This document shows, piece after piece, positions 13,295 through 23,737 of a stretch of 64,000 bases of DNA; the stretch's first letter is position 1, and every line of letters starts with the position of its first letter. The stretch lies in NCBI GenBank assembly GCA_021613535.1, contig CP075493.1:4712001-4776000 (forward strand), given 5' to 3'. The stretch is from Adineta vaga. Taxonomy: Eukaryota > Rotifera. The position numbers and the translations under genes are program-made. The notes beneath the pieces are model-generated. The model did not search any database. It saw only the letters and a program-made list of their open reading frames with translations, and had not been told where the DNA came from.

Positions 13295-14372
13295 ATGTCG
13301 ATGCGAAAAGCTCTCGGTCAAGAACCTACAGGAACAATGTATGAAGAACAAGAACGGCAGAAATTGCTTCGCTTGCAACGTGAAAAACAAGAACCACAAG
13401 AACCTCGCCTTGAATGGATCTATACCGGTGATCGAACGAAATCAGAAGATTATTTACTTGGAAGAAAATTTGATAGCGAAGCACAACCAGCTACAGTTGA
13501 AGACGAGAGTTTAACAACATCAACTATTGATTTAGCAAATAAAATTCGTGAAGATCCGTTATATTTAATTAAGAAAAAAGAAATTGAACAGAAAAAACGA
13601 ATTATCGAAAATCCAGTGAAACTTAAACAACTCAAAGAACTTTTGGAACGACAGGAATCCTAGTAAGTATAATGTAATAACATTCCGCTCTTTTTCACTT
13701 AAATAAACAACAAAGATGTTCTTAATGATTTGTTTGGGGTATAAAGACTATCGTAAGACATCTCTTGATAAACCTTGGCATCTTCTGCTATTTCGCTGTA
13801 AGTGATTTTGTATAATTAGATTTCTTTCTGTTTATTTATAGTCAGTCATCTTCTTCACAAAGAAAGAAGCATCATTCACGATCACGATCTCGTTCACCAC
13901 AACGTCAGCATCATCATCAGCATCAGCATAAACATCGCATAATCGTCGTAGTCCATCACCATCATCCCGCCATCGTCATCAACGCCGTTCATCTCCATCA
14001 CCTCGTCGAAGATCGTCACCTCCAGCTCGTTCTGCACCATCACGTCGTGAACGAACATCACCACCACCACGTGTAGCAAAACGTCCAGAGAAACAATCGA
14101 AAGAAGAACGTGATCGTCGTATACGTGCTATGCTTTCTGATGGTGCGGTACGTACTGAACAACGACAACAAAATATTCGTACATATAAAGAACGTGATGA
14201 ACACGAAGAAAAGTCCAATGAACTGATGAAACAACGTGCTAGGAAAAGAAACGATGTATCATCATCGGATGATGAAGAACAAGATTTTCTTCGACCTATG
14301 ATGAAACAAATTGTTGATGATCCAAGTTTAAAAAGACGCGATCTTAAACATCATCATCAAAAACGTCGATAG
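13295..14372 (+). pseudogene. CWC25: CWC25-like pre-mRNA splicing factor, interrupted by a frameshift
   Basis: Exons 13295-13662 and 13842-14372. CWC25 works at the first catalytic step of the spliceosome. Exon 1 carries the family core: LEWIYTGDRTKSEDYLLGRK, then IREDPLYLIKKKE and ENPVKLKQLKELL. Exon 2 starts in frame with an arginine/serine/histidine-rich stretch. The rest of the family-like C-terminus (from about 13932 to TAG 14372) lies in another frame. The frame entered from exon 1 ends early, so one base is missing or two are extra within the CAT/CAG repeat (about 13843-13931). The N-terminal Cir_N segment with its WHP signature is not seen either. It may be a sequence or assembly error in a repeat, an allele, or a decayed copy. 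Family identity is firm; functional status is unclear. Confidence 0.75.
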
Positions 14373-15165
14373 AAATTTTTATTTTTTGTTTTGTGTATTG
14401 AAAAATACTCACACTTTCTTTCTATGTTTGTATAAAAGCAACAATATATACATATATGGCTAATAAAGCTATTCATTCGACTCATATAAATGTTTGAATA
14501 AAACCTCAAGTCAACAAATGATGACTTGGTAAAGTACAAAAAGACAAGTATTTGTTCATTCTTTCTGATCTCTAATCAATAAGACATGTACAATGTATAA
14601 ACACTAATCGTATGCATACATATACGAATGTTGTTTTATTCTTTTTTTTCCTCTTTCTTCTTGTTTTACTATGTAACTCATTGTGTTCCCTCGTCGGATT
14701 GTCGTCAATATAACAGCGAGTGAACGACAAGTAAAGACAGCGTTTCACCTTTCTCTGTATATACGTTAAGTAGAGAGAAAAGGAAAAAAAATATGACCAT
14801 TATTTTCTTCAGTTTTCTTTCTTGTTTTTATTTTTATCACCATCGACGAATCAATAATAAACGAATATCCATACATGCACGCGACACATTGATAACATAC
14901 TAATTTCATCAATCATAACAAATACCTAAACGACGAAAATAAGCGTATCATTTTCTTCACGATTTTGTATCTCATACGATCGGTTAGCTAGATTATAGTA
15001 CTCAAAATTTAGTATTCTTTTACTTCCGCAGCAATTTGTTTCCTACTATGTGTGACTTTCTTTTTCCTTTCTACTCTTCTTTCTTCTATTGATATAAACC
15101 GATGACTCAGCTACTGAATCAAACTTGTATAAAATTCTTTTGTTTAAGAACTTATCGATACATTC
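14373..15165. other. Spacer between CWC25 and Rab gene
   Basis: It has AATAAA at 14462-14467 and a second near 14496, both suitable for the CWC25 transcript. The rest is A+T-rich with pyrimidine tracts. Nothing coding was recognised. Confidence 0.6.
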
Positions 15166-15984
15166 ATGGCACAATCTTCAGGAGCTGATTATATATTTAA
15201 AATTGTCTTGACTGGTGATTCAGGTGTTGGTAAATCGAGTTTACTATCACGATTTACTCGTAATGAATTTTCACTTGAAAGTCGATCAACGATTGGAGTA
15301 GAATTTTCAACAAAAGAAGTTCAAGTTGACGGAAAAACAATCAAAGTTCAAATTTGGGATACTGGTAGAGTCATTGAGAATATTTCTAACATAACAACAT
15401 ATTATTTTAGCTGGCCAAGAACGTTTTATGGCTATTACAAAAGCATACTATCGTAATGCTTTAGGTGCTCTCGTTGTTTTTGATATTTTAAAAGCATCAA
15501 CATTTCAAAATCTTGATCAATGGTAATGAAATTTCAACAAATATTCTTTGAAAATAAGATAGGTCTTTTCTTCAATTAGGTATAATGAAGTTCGAGCAAA
15601 TGCTGGTGCAGATTGTTCTGTTATTTTAATTGGAAATAAAGTCGATCAGCGACATATTCGAGCTGTTCTTTATGAAGATGCAAAACGTTATGCAGAAGAA
15701 AGAAATATTCAGTACGAATTTTTTTTCTTTTTTTATTCAATATCAAAAAATTCTTTTCATTTAGATATATCGAAACATCAGCATCGGATTCAACAAATGT
15801 CGAACAAGCTTTTCGTACTCTTATTACTGATATCTATCGACATTGGGCTGCTCGAATGGATTCAATGAGAGATGAATCTATTCCTCCACCACGAACTGTT
15901 GATCCAATAATAAAACCCGGTTTTTCACAAACAAATAATTCAAACAACACTAGCACAACGAAATCATGTTGTGGTAGTTCTTAA
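15166..15984 (+). CDS. Rab11-type small GTPase
   Basis: Exons 15166-15364, 15411-15522, 15580-15711 and 15765-15984 give 220 residues. Rab GTPases switch membrane trafficking; Rab11 members act at recycling endosomes. Seen are the P-loop GDSGVGKS (17-24), a switch-[21 protein letters not shown] block very close to Rab11, WDTAGQERF, the guanine-specificity NKVD, and [14 protein letters not shown]. The C-terminus KSCCGSS has the paired cysteines expected for geranylgeranylation. Differences from canonical Rab11 ([23 protein letters not shown]) suggest a diverged paralogue rather than the main orthologue. AATAAA at 16045-16050 follows. Confidence 0.92.
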
Positions 15985-16606
15985 AACTATTTGACTCTTG
16001 TTTTGTCTTTGATTTAATGTATACATATTTCTTGTCTTTCTAATAATAAAAAAACAAAACTTGTGAAAGTCAATTGAAAGAAAAGACAATGATTTTTACC
16101 TTTGACTGTTAACCTCTCATAAGAAAAAAAACGCAATATTTTTTATATAGCAGAACAAATTTCGTAGAAAATAAAATTGATATTACATTCTTCGACAATT
16201 TTAGGATCTTGTTTATGCTTCATTAATGATTAATATTGGTAACAAAATTATACATATTTACACTGAAAAAACATTATGTATGATTTATACTTTCATAACG
16301 GTAATTAATGGTATACTTGTCAATATTTTACTCGGACATGATCAAGGAACAAGAGATTCCGAGTATCTAGTATTACGTATTTGATTTACGTGATATTTCA
16401 AATTGTAATATCCTCTATCTCTAGTGCCCTATGGGATAAAAATCGGATACATTCCTTGCTATCATTTGTCAATATTTACATGGTATTTTGACGCAATATC
16501 ATGAATTTAATTGACAATTGTAACGCTTCGTTGCTTGATTAGTCTTATAAATTGCTGTATTTCAAATTTTTCACTACATTCATTCATTTTCAAACGCAAA
16601 CTAAAC
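15985..16606. other. Spacer downstream of Rab gene
   Basis: It holds the Rab poly(A) signal at 16045-16050. Otherwise it is A+T-rich with no recognisable gene. Confidence 0.6.
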
Positions 16607-16828
16607 ATGCCTGGTGACTTTCCAACTGGTATGAGCAATGTAACTGCTCGACATTTTCAAAGAGTATCGCGAGATATTCACAACTACAATAAAACTAATT
16701 ATCCAACTGAAGAACTTCAAACAGCTAGTAATGTACATCATTATTATCATGATGCCAATGTATCAGCTATGGCTTCGAATTCATTAACAACATTAATAGA
16801 ACAATTATTAATTCAAATATTTGGTTAA
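16607..16828 (+). CDS. Small orphan protein, 73 residues
   Basis: Uninterrupted ATG-to-TAA frame beginning MPGDFPTGMSNVTARHFQRV. Its composition is ordinary rather than low-complexity, with two NxS/T sites and no signal peptide or membrane segment. AATAAA at 16946-16951, about 120 bases past the stop, is consistent with an independent transcript. I do not recognise the family. It could be a real small gene or a chance ORF; downstream exons are not evident. Confidence 0.4.
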   Translation: MPGDFPTGMSNVTARHFQRVSRDIHNYNKTNYPTEELQTASNVHHYYHDANVSAMASNSLTTLIEQLLIQIFG

Positions 16829-17282
16829 ATATTCCATTTTCTTTTTAACTATTTATATACGAACTGTTCATTCTATTGCATCGTTGCATATCGGATTTTT
16901 TTCATACGTACGATACTATGTACATCAAATCTTTCTTTTTATTTCAATAAATGTCTGTAGAAATTTAGAAGAGAAATATTATTTCATGGACAGTTAAATT
17001 CATGAAAATTTGATGATTTACAGAGATATTTGTTTACTACGCAAACAAAGAAAGTGCAGAAGAAACAATAATTGTATACGATAGTAGTCATTCAAGCATG
17101 AAATATGATTCATTGATGGTTTATCTTTGGAAGAGATCATGCAAAATCCTAGTTTCGATCTTGGTAGTTGTACTTTATAAAATAATAATTTATCGAATGA
17201 GCGCGTCAATTTCCTTTTATTTTACGTTCTCGTTTGTGTTTTCATCTCTATCACTATTATGGATTAGTAATATAGAACTATA
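16829..17282. other. Spacer upstream of CK1 gene
   Basis: It contains AATAAA at 16946-16951. An AG acceptor-like site (ATATAG) lies about 8 bases before the CK1 ATG. No coding sequence was recognised. Confidence 0.5.
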
Positions 17283-18653
17283 ATGTCTCGAGCTGAAGGT
17301 GCAGTACCACCCATTGTTACTCATCAACCATCGGGTAAATTGGTTCGTGCATCACGTCAAGGAACATCATCGAATGAAGAACCACAAGTACCACTGTTAC
17401 TCATCAATCGTTATCGAGTATCAACTATGATTGGTTCGGGTTCATTTGGACATATTTTTGAAGCTGATGATATTCATACAAATGAACAAGTTGCTATTAA
17501 ATTTGAATCACATGCACTTCAATATCCACAATTAGCTTATGAAGCACGCGTTTTAAAACTTATTTCAGGAAGTGGAATACCTAAAATATACTGGTTTGTA
17601 GAGACGATTGAATGATTATTGAAATTCAATCGTGATTATTTAAGGTATGGTGAAGTTGATGATTATAATGTTTTAGTCATGGAAAAATTAGGTCCTAGTA
17701 TTGAAGATCTCTTGTGTTATTGTCGTCGATCATTTTCATTAAAAACTGTTCTCTTATTAGCTGAACAAATGCTTAAACGGTAGAACACTTTTTTTTTATT
17801 GAATTCTTTCTTTTCTTTTTTACTGAAATATGCTATGTAGTTTACAACATATACATTCACGTACTTTTCTTCATCGTGAGTAAGTGTCATATATATATAT
17901 ATATATATATCTTATGAAATACTTTTCATGTACTTCAATTGATGGAATTTAGTTTAAAACCTGATAATTTTTTAATGGGTGTATTTTCATGGTCACATCG
18001 TTTGTATTTAATTGATTTTGGTCTTTCCAAACGCTTTGTTGATGCTAAAACAAGACGACATATTGCTTATCGTGAAGGAAAGGGTCTAACAGGCACACCA
18101 CGTTATGCATCAATTAATTCTCATCTTGGAAAAGAACAATCACGACGTGATGATCTTGAAGCACTTGGTTATGTTCTCGTCTATCTTTACGAAGGACGTT
18201 CGTATTCAATAGAGAAAATTCATATTCATTCATTTTAACCTTGAATTTCTATTTGATAAAAAAAAAGGTTTGCCATGGCAAGGTCTGAAAGCTGCAGCTA
18301 AATCAGCTAAATATGAAAAAATTTGTGAACGAAAACTTCATACATCCCTTGAATCACTTTGTTTAAATATGCCGAAAGAATTTGCAACATATCTTCAATA
18401 TTGTCGTCAATTAGAATTTACTGATGAACCTAATTATCATTATTTGTTAGAATTATTTGATGAGCTATTTGTTCGACATGCCTTCGTACGTGATTATGTT
18501 TATGATTGGAATCTGATTCGATTTCGACGTGGATCAACAGCAATAACAACAAATAATGAAATAAATGAACGACCTATTATTTTAACTAATAAGCGTTCAA
18601 AATCTCTCACACCAGTTATTGCTACAGCTCGTTATACAACTCAACGTGAATAG
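17283..18653 (+). CDS. Casein kinase 1 family protein kinase
   Basis: Exons 17283-17593, 17645-17779, 17841-17879, 17953-18197 and 18268-18653 give 371 residues. It is a Ser/Thr kinase of the CK1 family, nearest in style to CK1 alpha. Seen are the glycine loop GSGSFG (51-56), the ATP-binding lysine in VAIKFES (K73), the catalytic [12 protein letters not shown] (D162), the DFG segment LIDFGLSK, the CK1-specific [20 protein letters not shown], and LPWQGLKAA. All catalytic residues are present. The N-terminal 40 residues and the Ser/Thr-rich tail are unrecognised. The last intron has a purine-rich acceptor (an A run before AG at 18266-18267), yet the phase and protein match require it. Intron 3 carries a TA microsatellite. 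Confidence 0.93.
17889..17911. repeat. TA microsatellite in CK1 intron
   Basis: Perfect AT dinucleotide run within the intron between exons 3 and 4 of the CK1 gene. Confidence 0.85.
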
Positions 18654-19276
18654 TTCTAAACAAATTCTCTTTCAATTCTTTCTTTACTTATTCTTGATTT
18701 TGATAATTCTACACAATAATGAAATCTAGTATATAAAAGATAATTAGATGATTGACATGATAGAACAAACAACCATGTAAATTTTTTTATTCAAGCATGT
18801 AAATCATGTTGTTATAACTGGAATAATATTCATTCATTAATTACCTCTTTGGCAGCAAGCTTTTATGAATAAAAATGAATCCATAAACTCGTCGCTAACA
18901 AGTTACATATGAATGATTATATAGAATTGCATTCTATTTTAATAAATGATACTCACAAACTTGTAATATTGTACGAAATATATAATAAAAGAAGTTTTTG
19001 TTGTTTGCAGTTATCAATAAGTATATAAGCATCATTTATTCTATTAAAAGAACACGACCGAAGTCTTTTCTTCTCTACTTATTTAACGCCGGAACACATA
19101 AAAAGAAGACATCGAAGTTGATGGCACTATGTTTTTCTTTCTCGATTTCTTCTCTTTCTTCTTTTGCCTTTAAACTGTTTATATTGTTGCAAAGAAACCA
19201 AAAAATTCCAATAGTTACGATCATTTTGTAGTTCTGTCTTGTTTGTTGACTGTCAAAAGACGAAGAAAAAGAAACG
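18654..19276. other. Spacer between CK1 and SAXO
   Basis: AATAAA at 18941-18946 is a likely CK1 poly(A) signal. No other feature was recognised. Confidence 0.6.
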
Positions 19277-21237
19277 ATGAAATTGGATAACGTCGATCTT
19301 GGCAAATTAAAATTTGCTGACATTCCTAAATTTGTCCAATGTCCTTGTGAACTCTGTGATGATGGTTGTTATGAAAAATGTGGAAATGAACATTATCCCG
19401 GATGTAAACATCGATTACAACCACGATCAAAATTGTCTCCATCAGCTCGTTGTCCTCAGACACATTATCAAGGAACATTTGTACCTATAAAAGATGATCA
19501 CCGTCGACAACCATGTCCACCTATACCTGATAATGATATACCAACATCATTTAAAAACGTACCGATGTCAACAATCAATACACAGAAAGAACATTATCCA
19601 CCACCACCTTCTGGTACTGCGAGACAAAAACCAACATCTCCTGCTAAACAAGTATTTTCAGTTCAAGATTAAAATCATTTATTATGTTACTTTTTGTTCT
19701 ATAGTCGGATAAATATATCGTCACAGGCGGCTCAGCGCCAATGGAAACACAAACTCATTATCAAACTGAATACAGTGAAAAACCAGTTGGTCATGTGATT
19801 CATCGAACAGCGAAAGATGCTACAAGAGAAACTCAGTGAATATTTCATTTTTTTTCTCTCTACTGTTTAATCTGTATAGTTGTATCATCTAGAGTAAATA
19901 TAACAGATCCATCAGCACCGTTAGCATCAAAAACAACTTCTCATACTCATTTTAAACAATGGCAACCCATTACTGTACATCCATATGCTGAAATGCCGAC
20001 TATAGCTGGTATTTTGTTCTACAAAACATCTTTTAAGTTCGTTGAAATCCTTTTTTCTTTCTTCTAATTACTTAGGTCATATTCTTTTTCCTGATGCCAA
20101 TCGTACTTTTGACACGACAACTGGACGGGCATTTGTACCCTATTCAAACGTTTCAAGAGTCAAACCTATTATTCGACCTGAATATCGTGGAAATCTCACG
20201 ATCTCCGGTAAGAAAAACATTCTTTTCTCCACTCTAGAAAACCAAAATTTCAATCTTATTGATTAGGTGACATGGATTTACATACAAATTATCGAAGAGA
20301 ATTTACGACTCCAAAATCAACATCATTAAAAAGTGCTCCAGTGAAACCAACTGATGCATCAAGTGAAGAAAAAGTTTATACACGTCGTCCAATGAATGGA
20401 ATCTCTCAGACTTCGTATGATTTTCGTCCATATTCAAATCATCGACCACCTCAACCATTTGACATGGAACCATTTCAATCACAAATTACTATAGGAGATT
20501 CATTTGCACCATTACCAAAGTTGGTTTTCTTCAGTTAAGTTTTCTTCGAAATAAATAATGATTGTGCTTTTAGAGATACTCAATATCGTCTTGATTATCC
20601 AGGTTATGATGCTAATAAACATCATCGACCACCTGCTATGGCACCAAAAGATCAACAATATGTTGCTCCAGTCGAAAAAATGGATTCTCTCACAGTGACG
20701 CAGGTAATTCTCGTGTCAATATGATATAAAATTTAACCTTTGTTTTCTCTCTAGCGAGATTTTCAACCTATTGACGTTAGTGCTTTACCGCGTATTCGTG
20801 CTCAACCATTAAAAGCAAATTTATCAGTTCGTGATAATACAGGTCCAATGGAAAGTGTGACAATGTCTCACTATCATTATCAACCTTATAAACCAATGAC
20901 AGTTCGACGACAATATGGTGAAATAATACCCAATGTTTATATTCCGCCGATGGAAAAATTTCAAGGATCCACTACAACAGGTGATACATTTCAAGGACGA
21001 GCAGGTAAATATCATCTTGAATTAATCAAACATTATCCCAATATTTTGATTATTTCAGGTCGACCAGCACGACCTTATATACCAGAAATTCGAATGATTA
21101 GTCAAAAGGGTAAACAAGATCATAATACCAGTTATCGAATGGATTATCATCCACATGGTCTTAGTTTATGTGCAGCAAAAGCATTTACATATGTTCAACG
21201 TAAAGAAACAAATCCAACATCTATATCAACTCATTAA
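19277..21237 (+). CDS. SAXO: SAXO-type stabilizer of axonemal microtubules
   Basis: Exons 19277-19651, 19705-19835, 19893-20008, 20076-20207, 20267-20519, 20574-20703, 20755-21004 and 21059-21237 give 521 residues. The N-terminal cysteine cluster CPCELCDDGCYEKCG resembles the CxC region of SAXO1/SAXO2 (FAM154). Downstream, spaced repeats contain YxxxY/F, T(K/T)xDFRPY-like and GDT/GDSF blocks, typical of the microtubule-binding Mn repeats of this MAP6-related family. The expected site is along doublet microtubules of cilia, or centrioles. Assignment rests on the cysteine signature plus repeat style; exact repeat counting needs an alignment. Confidence 0.8.
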
Positions 21238-21566
21238 AAACAAAAGACTAACATTTTAGACTTTCATCAAATGTGTTCATGATCTTTTTTTTTCTTTCAA
21301 ATTCATCAGTTTATTTACTTTTGATTCTTTTTTTTTCGAAACAAATAATCTAAATTTTGTAAAAACTAATATTTCTTTGCAGACACAATGACATTGTTAA
21401 AGAGAAGAAGCAGATAATATTTTGAATCTGGTTTTATTCTAGATTGTGAAGAAAACGAAAAAGATATTCTCGACATCAAAAACCAACAATAGACGACTTC
21501 TAATAAAGCTAGACATTCAAATGTTTTGTTCTATTGCAAAAACGATAGGCAATAAGAGAAAATGAG
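21238..21566. other. Convergent 3' spacer between SAXO and TMEM147
   Basis: It holds the 3' untranslated ends of two genes that face each other. No gene was recognised. Confidence 0.55.
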
Positions 21567-22515
21567 CTAATTATTGTTTGGTAATGATAGATAAAGTTGA
21601 AGAGTTGTTAAACCAACTGATGCTGTAAACAAAAATTTTGTTAATAAATGAATCCATGGACCAAAACCCAATGCATGCATAAAGACTCTGTAAAGAAAGG
21701 AAAGATAAAGATTGAAATAATTCAAAGAAAAATGAAATTATACTCTAAAATTAACGGCCGATAACAACATAAGAGAAGAAGAACATTGATCAAAGGAATG
21801 TAAGATTTATTCAAATCATTACGAGTACGAAGCCAAATAAGCATTGCAACTGACAAATGATGTATCTATAATAAAAACAAAATGAATGAAATGTTTCATT
21901 TACATTTCTCGTATCTTACTAAAGCAATATTTGAATCAAGACTCATTTGAATATATTTCCAATCGAATTCAATACCACGAGCTCCTACCCATAATGGTAA
22001 AAATCTAAACAAATAAAATTCATATTTCATTTCCATTAAGCTTAATAAAACAAACTTTGTAACAATAAGTTCAGCTGAAGTCCAACCAAGTGCAGCAACT
22101 AGATATTTCAAATCTGTTTTACCCAAAAGACGTGTTATAACAAAATGTAAACCAACTAAATCTAAGATATCAACCGTATTTTTCAAAAATTCCTACAAGA
22201 TCAATTTACAAGCATATTTTCAAGATAAAAAAACAATATTCTAACTGTTTTCACTACAAATGCCGATGATTCATCAACTGGCGGAAAACATGTTGCAATC
22301 GTCAACATTTTCACAAATTGAACAAATAAATAAAAGGCAGCAGATTGAACACATTTCCAAAATGCATTGTATTCCGCTCTAAACAAGAAAAAAATCAATT
22401 GGAAATTTCTTCACTTTCTTCCTTCTTTTCATACTTACAATCCTGAATATTTATATGTTAATAAAACAGGACCACAAGCTAAAGCTAAACAATTGCCAAA
22501 ATGAAAAAGAGGCAT
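21567..22515 (-). CDS. TMEM147: TMEM147 homologue
   Basis: Exons (5' to 3' on the minus strand): 22439-22515, 22246-22378, 22056-22192, 21920-22004, 21756-21865, 21567-21687; 220 residues against about 224 in humans. It is a multi-pass ER membrane protein of the Nicalin-NOMO / translocon-associated complex. Diagnostic strings are MPLFHFGNC at the start, [15 protein letters not shown] followed by AELIV, and [19 protein letters not shown], which is nearly invariant in the family. About seven hydrophobic segments are visible. The start is fixed by the conserved LFHFGNC N-terminus. It is the most downstream of five consecutive minus-strand genes. Confidence 0.95.
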
Positions 22516-22877
22516 CTAGAAAAAAAACCACAATATTTTATAGACGCGTTTACAGGGGAAAAAAATTTCTTTTGTTCCGTTCGAATATTAACTTCGCACA
22601 CAAAATTCGCAAGGTTTTCTCTTACCAAAAAATGATCTTTCATCTCATCCTCATCATAGATTTCTTCGGTCAAGTCTAAACTCTTCTCTCCATCAAACGA
22701 CTATTCAATGTGGATGTTAAAAAACATTTAGAAAAAAGACAGGCAAGAGAAAGAAAACAAATAGAAGTTAATCTGATTGTTTTATTTTTATTCTACAAAA
22801 AAACCTGTAGGGACGATATGCAATTTTTAAAAAAAGGGAGGACAGGCAAAAAAAGACGGATCATAATGTTCTTTTTT
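22516..22877. other. Spacer between TMEM147 and NDUFC2-like gene
   Basis: It holds the 5' flank of TMEM147 and the 3' flank of the NDUFC2-like gene. It contains T-rich tracts in minus orientation and no coding signal. Confidence 0.5.
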
Positions 22878-23669
22878 CTAACGTAATGGTCTCCAAGATT
22901 GAAAAATTTCTTTATATTTTCGTCGTTTTTCGAATACTTCAGGAAAATCTTCGGGATGTCGTCGAACATAATCCCATATGCTCAATTCTTTTTCTAACAT
23001 ACGTTGTTCACGAAATTTTCTCCACCACGAACCAAATACAAAACCACCGACAAGTGCTGCAGCATAAACAGGTCGAGCTGAAAAATATGGTCGTCGTAAA
23101 TACATATTACGCATCAATACCACAACAGAAAAACTAAGTGGAAATAAAACACGTGAATCGTATGGAGACATAAAATATGGCATTCCCCAAACACGATAAC
23201 GTGGATTATTTTCATAATCACGATCAAGATCACCATCACTTGGCTTAAGACCCATGTCGAAAAGAATAACCTAAATAGAGATGAATATAAATATAATATG
23301 ACGATTGACGAAAAAAAATCTTACCTTTCGTGCTGTAGGTGAAAATAAAGCTAAATGATCTTCTTGAATTTGTACTTTACCATCTTTATCCTCTTTTCTT
23401 TCATCAAAATAACGATTATATTCAGGATTTAATGATTTGCCTGGTAATAATTTGTCTCGTTGTTCTTTAATTAATGGATTTGTATCTAATTCATCGCCTG
23501 TTCCACCACCTAGAACTGGATATGTACGCCATGGTTGTGGTCGAGCAAATGAACGATTGGTATATTCAAATGCAGATACTTTATCATATTCTTGATCAAA
23601 TGATCGACGAGCTGGACCAACATGGTAATCATCATGTTTATCTCCCCATGTACCGATGCCTGTCGACAT
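22878..23669 (-). CDS. NDUFC2-like complex I subunit with long N-terminal extension
   Basis: Exons 23325-23669 and 22878-23270 join in phase 0 to 245 residues. The C-terminal half resembles mitochondrial NADH dehydrogenase subunit NDUFC2 (B14.5b): hydrophobic membrane segments, then the family ending with HPEDFPEVFEKRRKYKEIF and a final basic WRPLR. The N-terminal about 115 residues (soluble, D/R/P-rich, starting MSTGIGTWGDKHDDYHVG) have no counterpart in vertebrate NDUFC2, which is about 119 residues long. They could be a lineage-specific extension or a fused subunit. A start inside exon 2 (MGLKPSD) would give a conventional length, but exon 1 is open, in phase and well spliced. INTS6 ends 68 bases upstream on the same strand. 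Confidence 0.78.
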
Positions 23670-23737
23670 ATTTCTAGAACTTTTCTTTTTCTTATCTAGA
23701 ATAATAGACACAAAAGAGAATTTTCGAAGAAAAAATA

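Noticed and set aside
14130-14372. Independent small gene in the 3' part of CWC25
   Set aside because: Its sequence matches the C-terminal helix region of CWC25 and continues the open frame from 13932.
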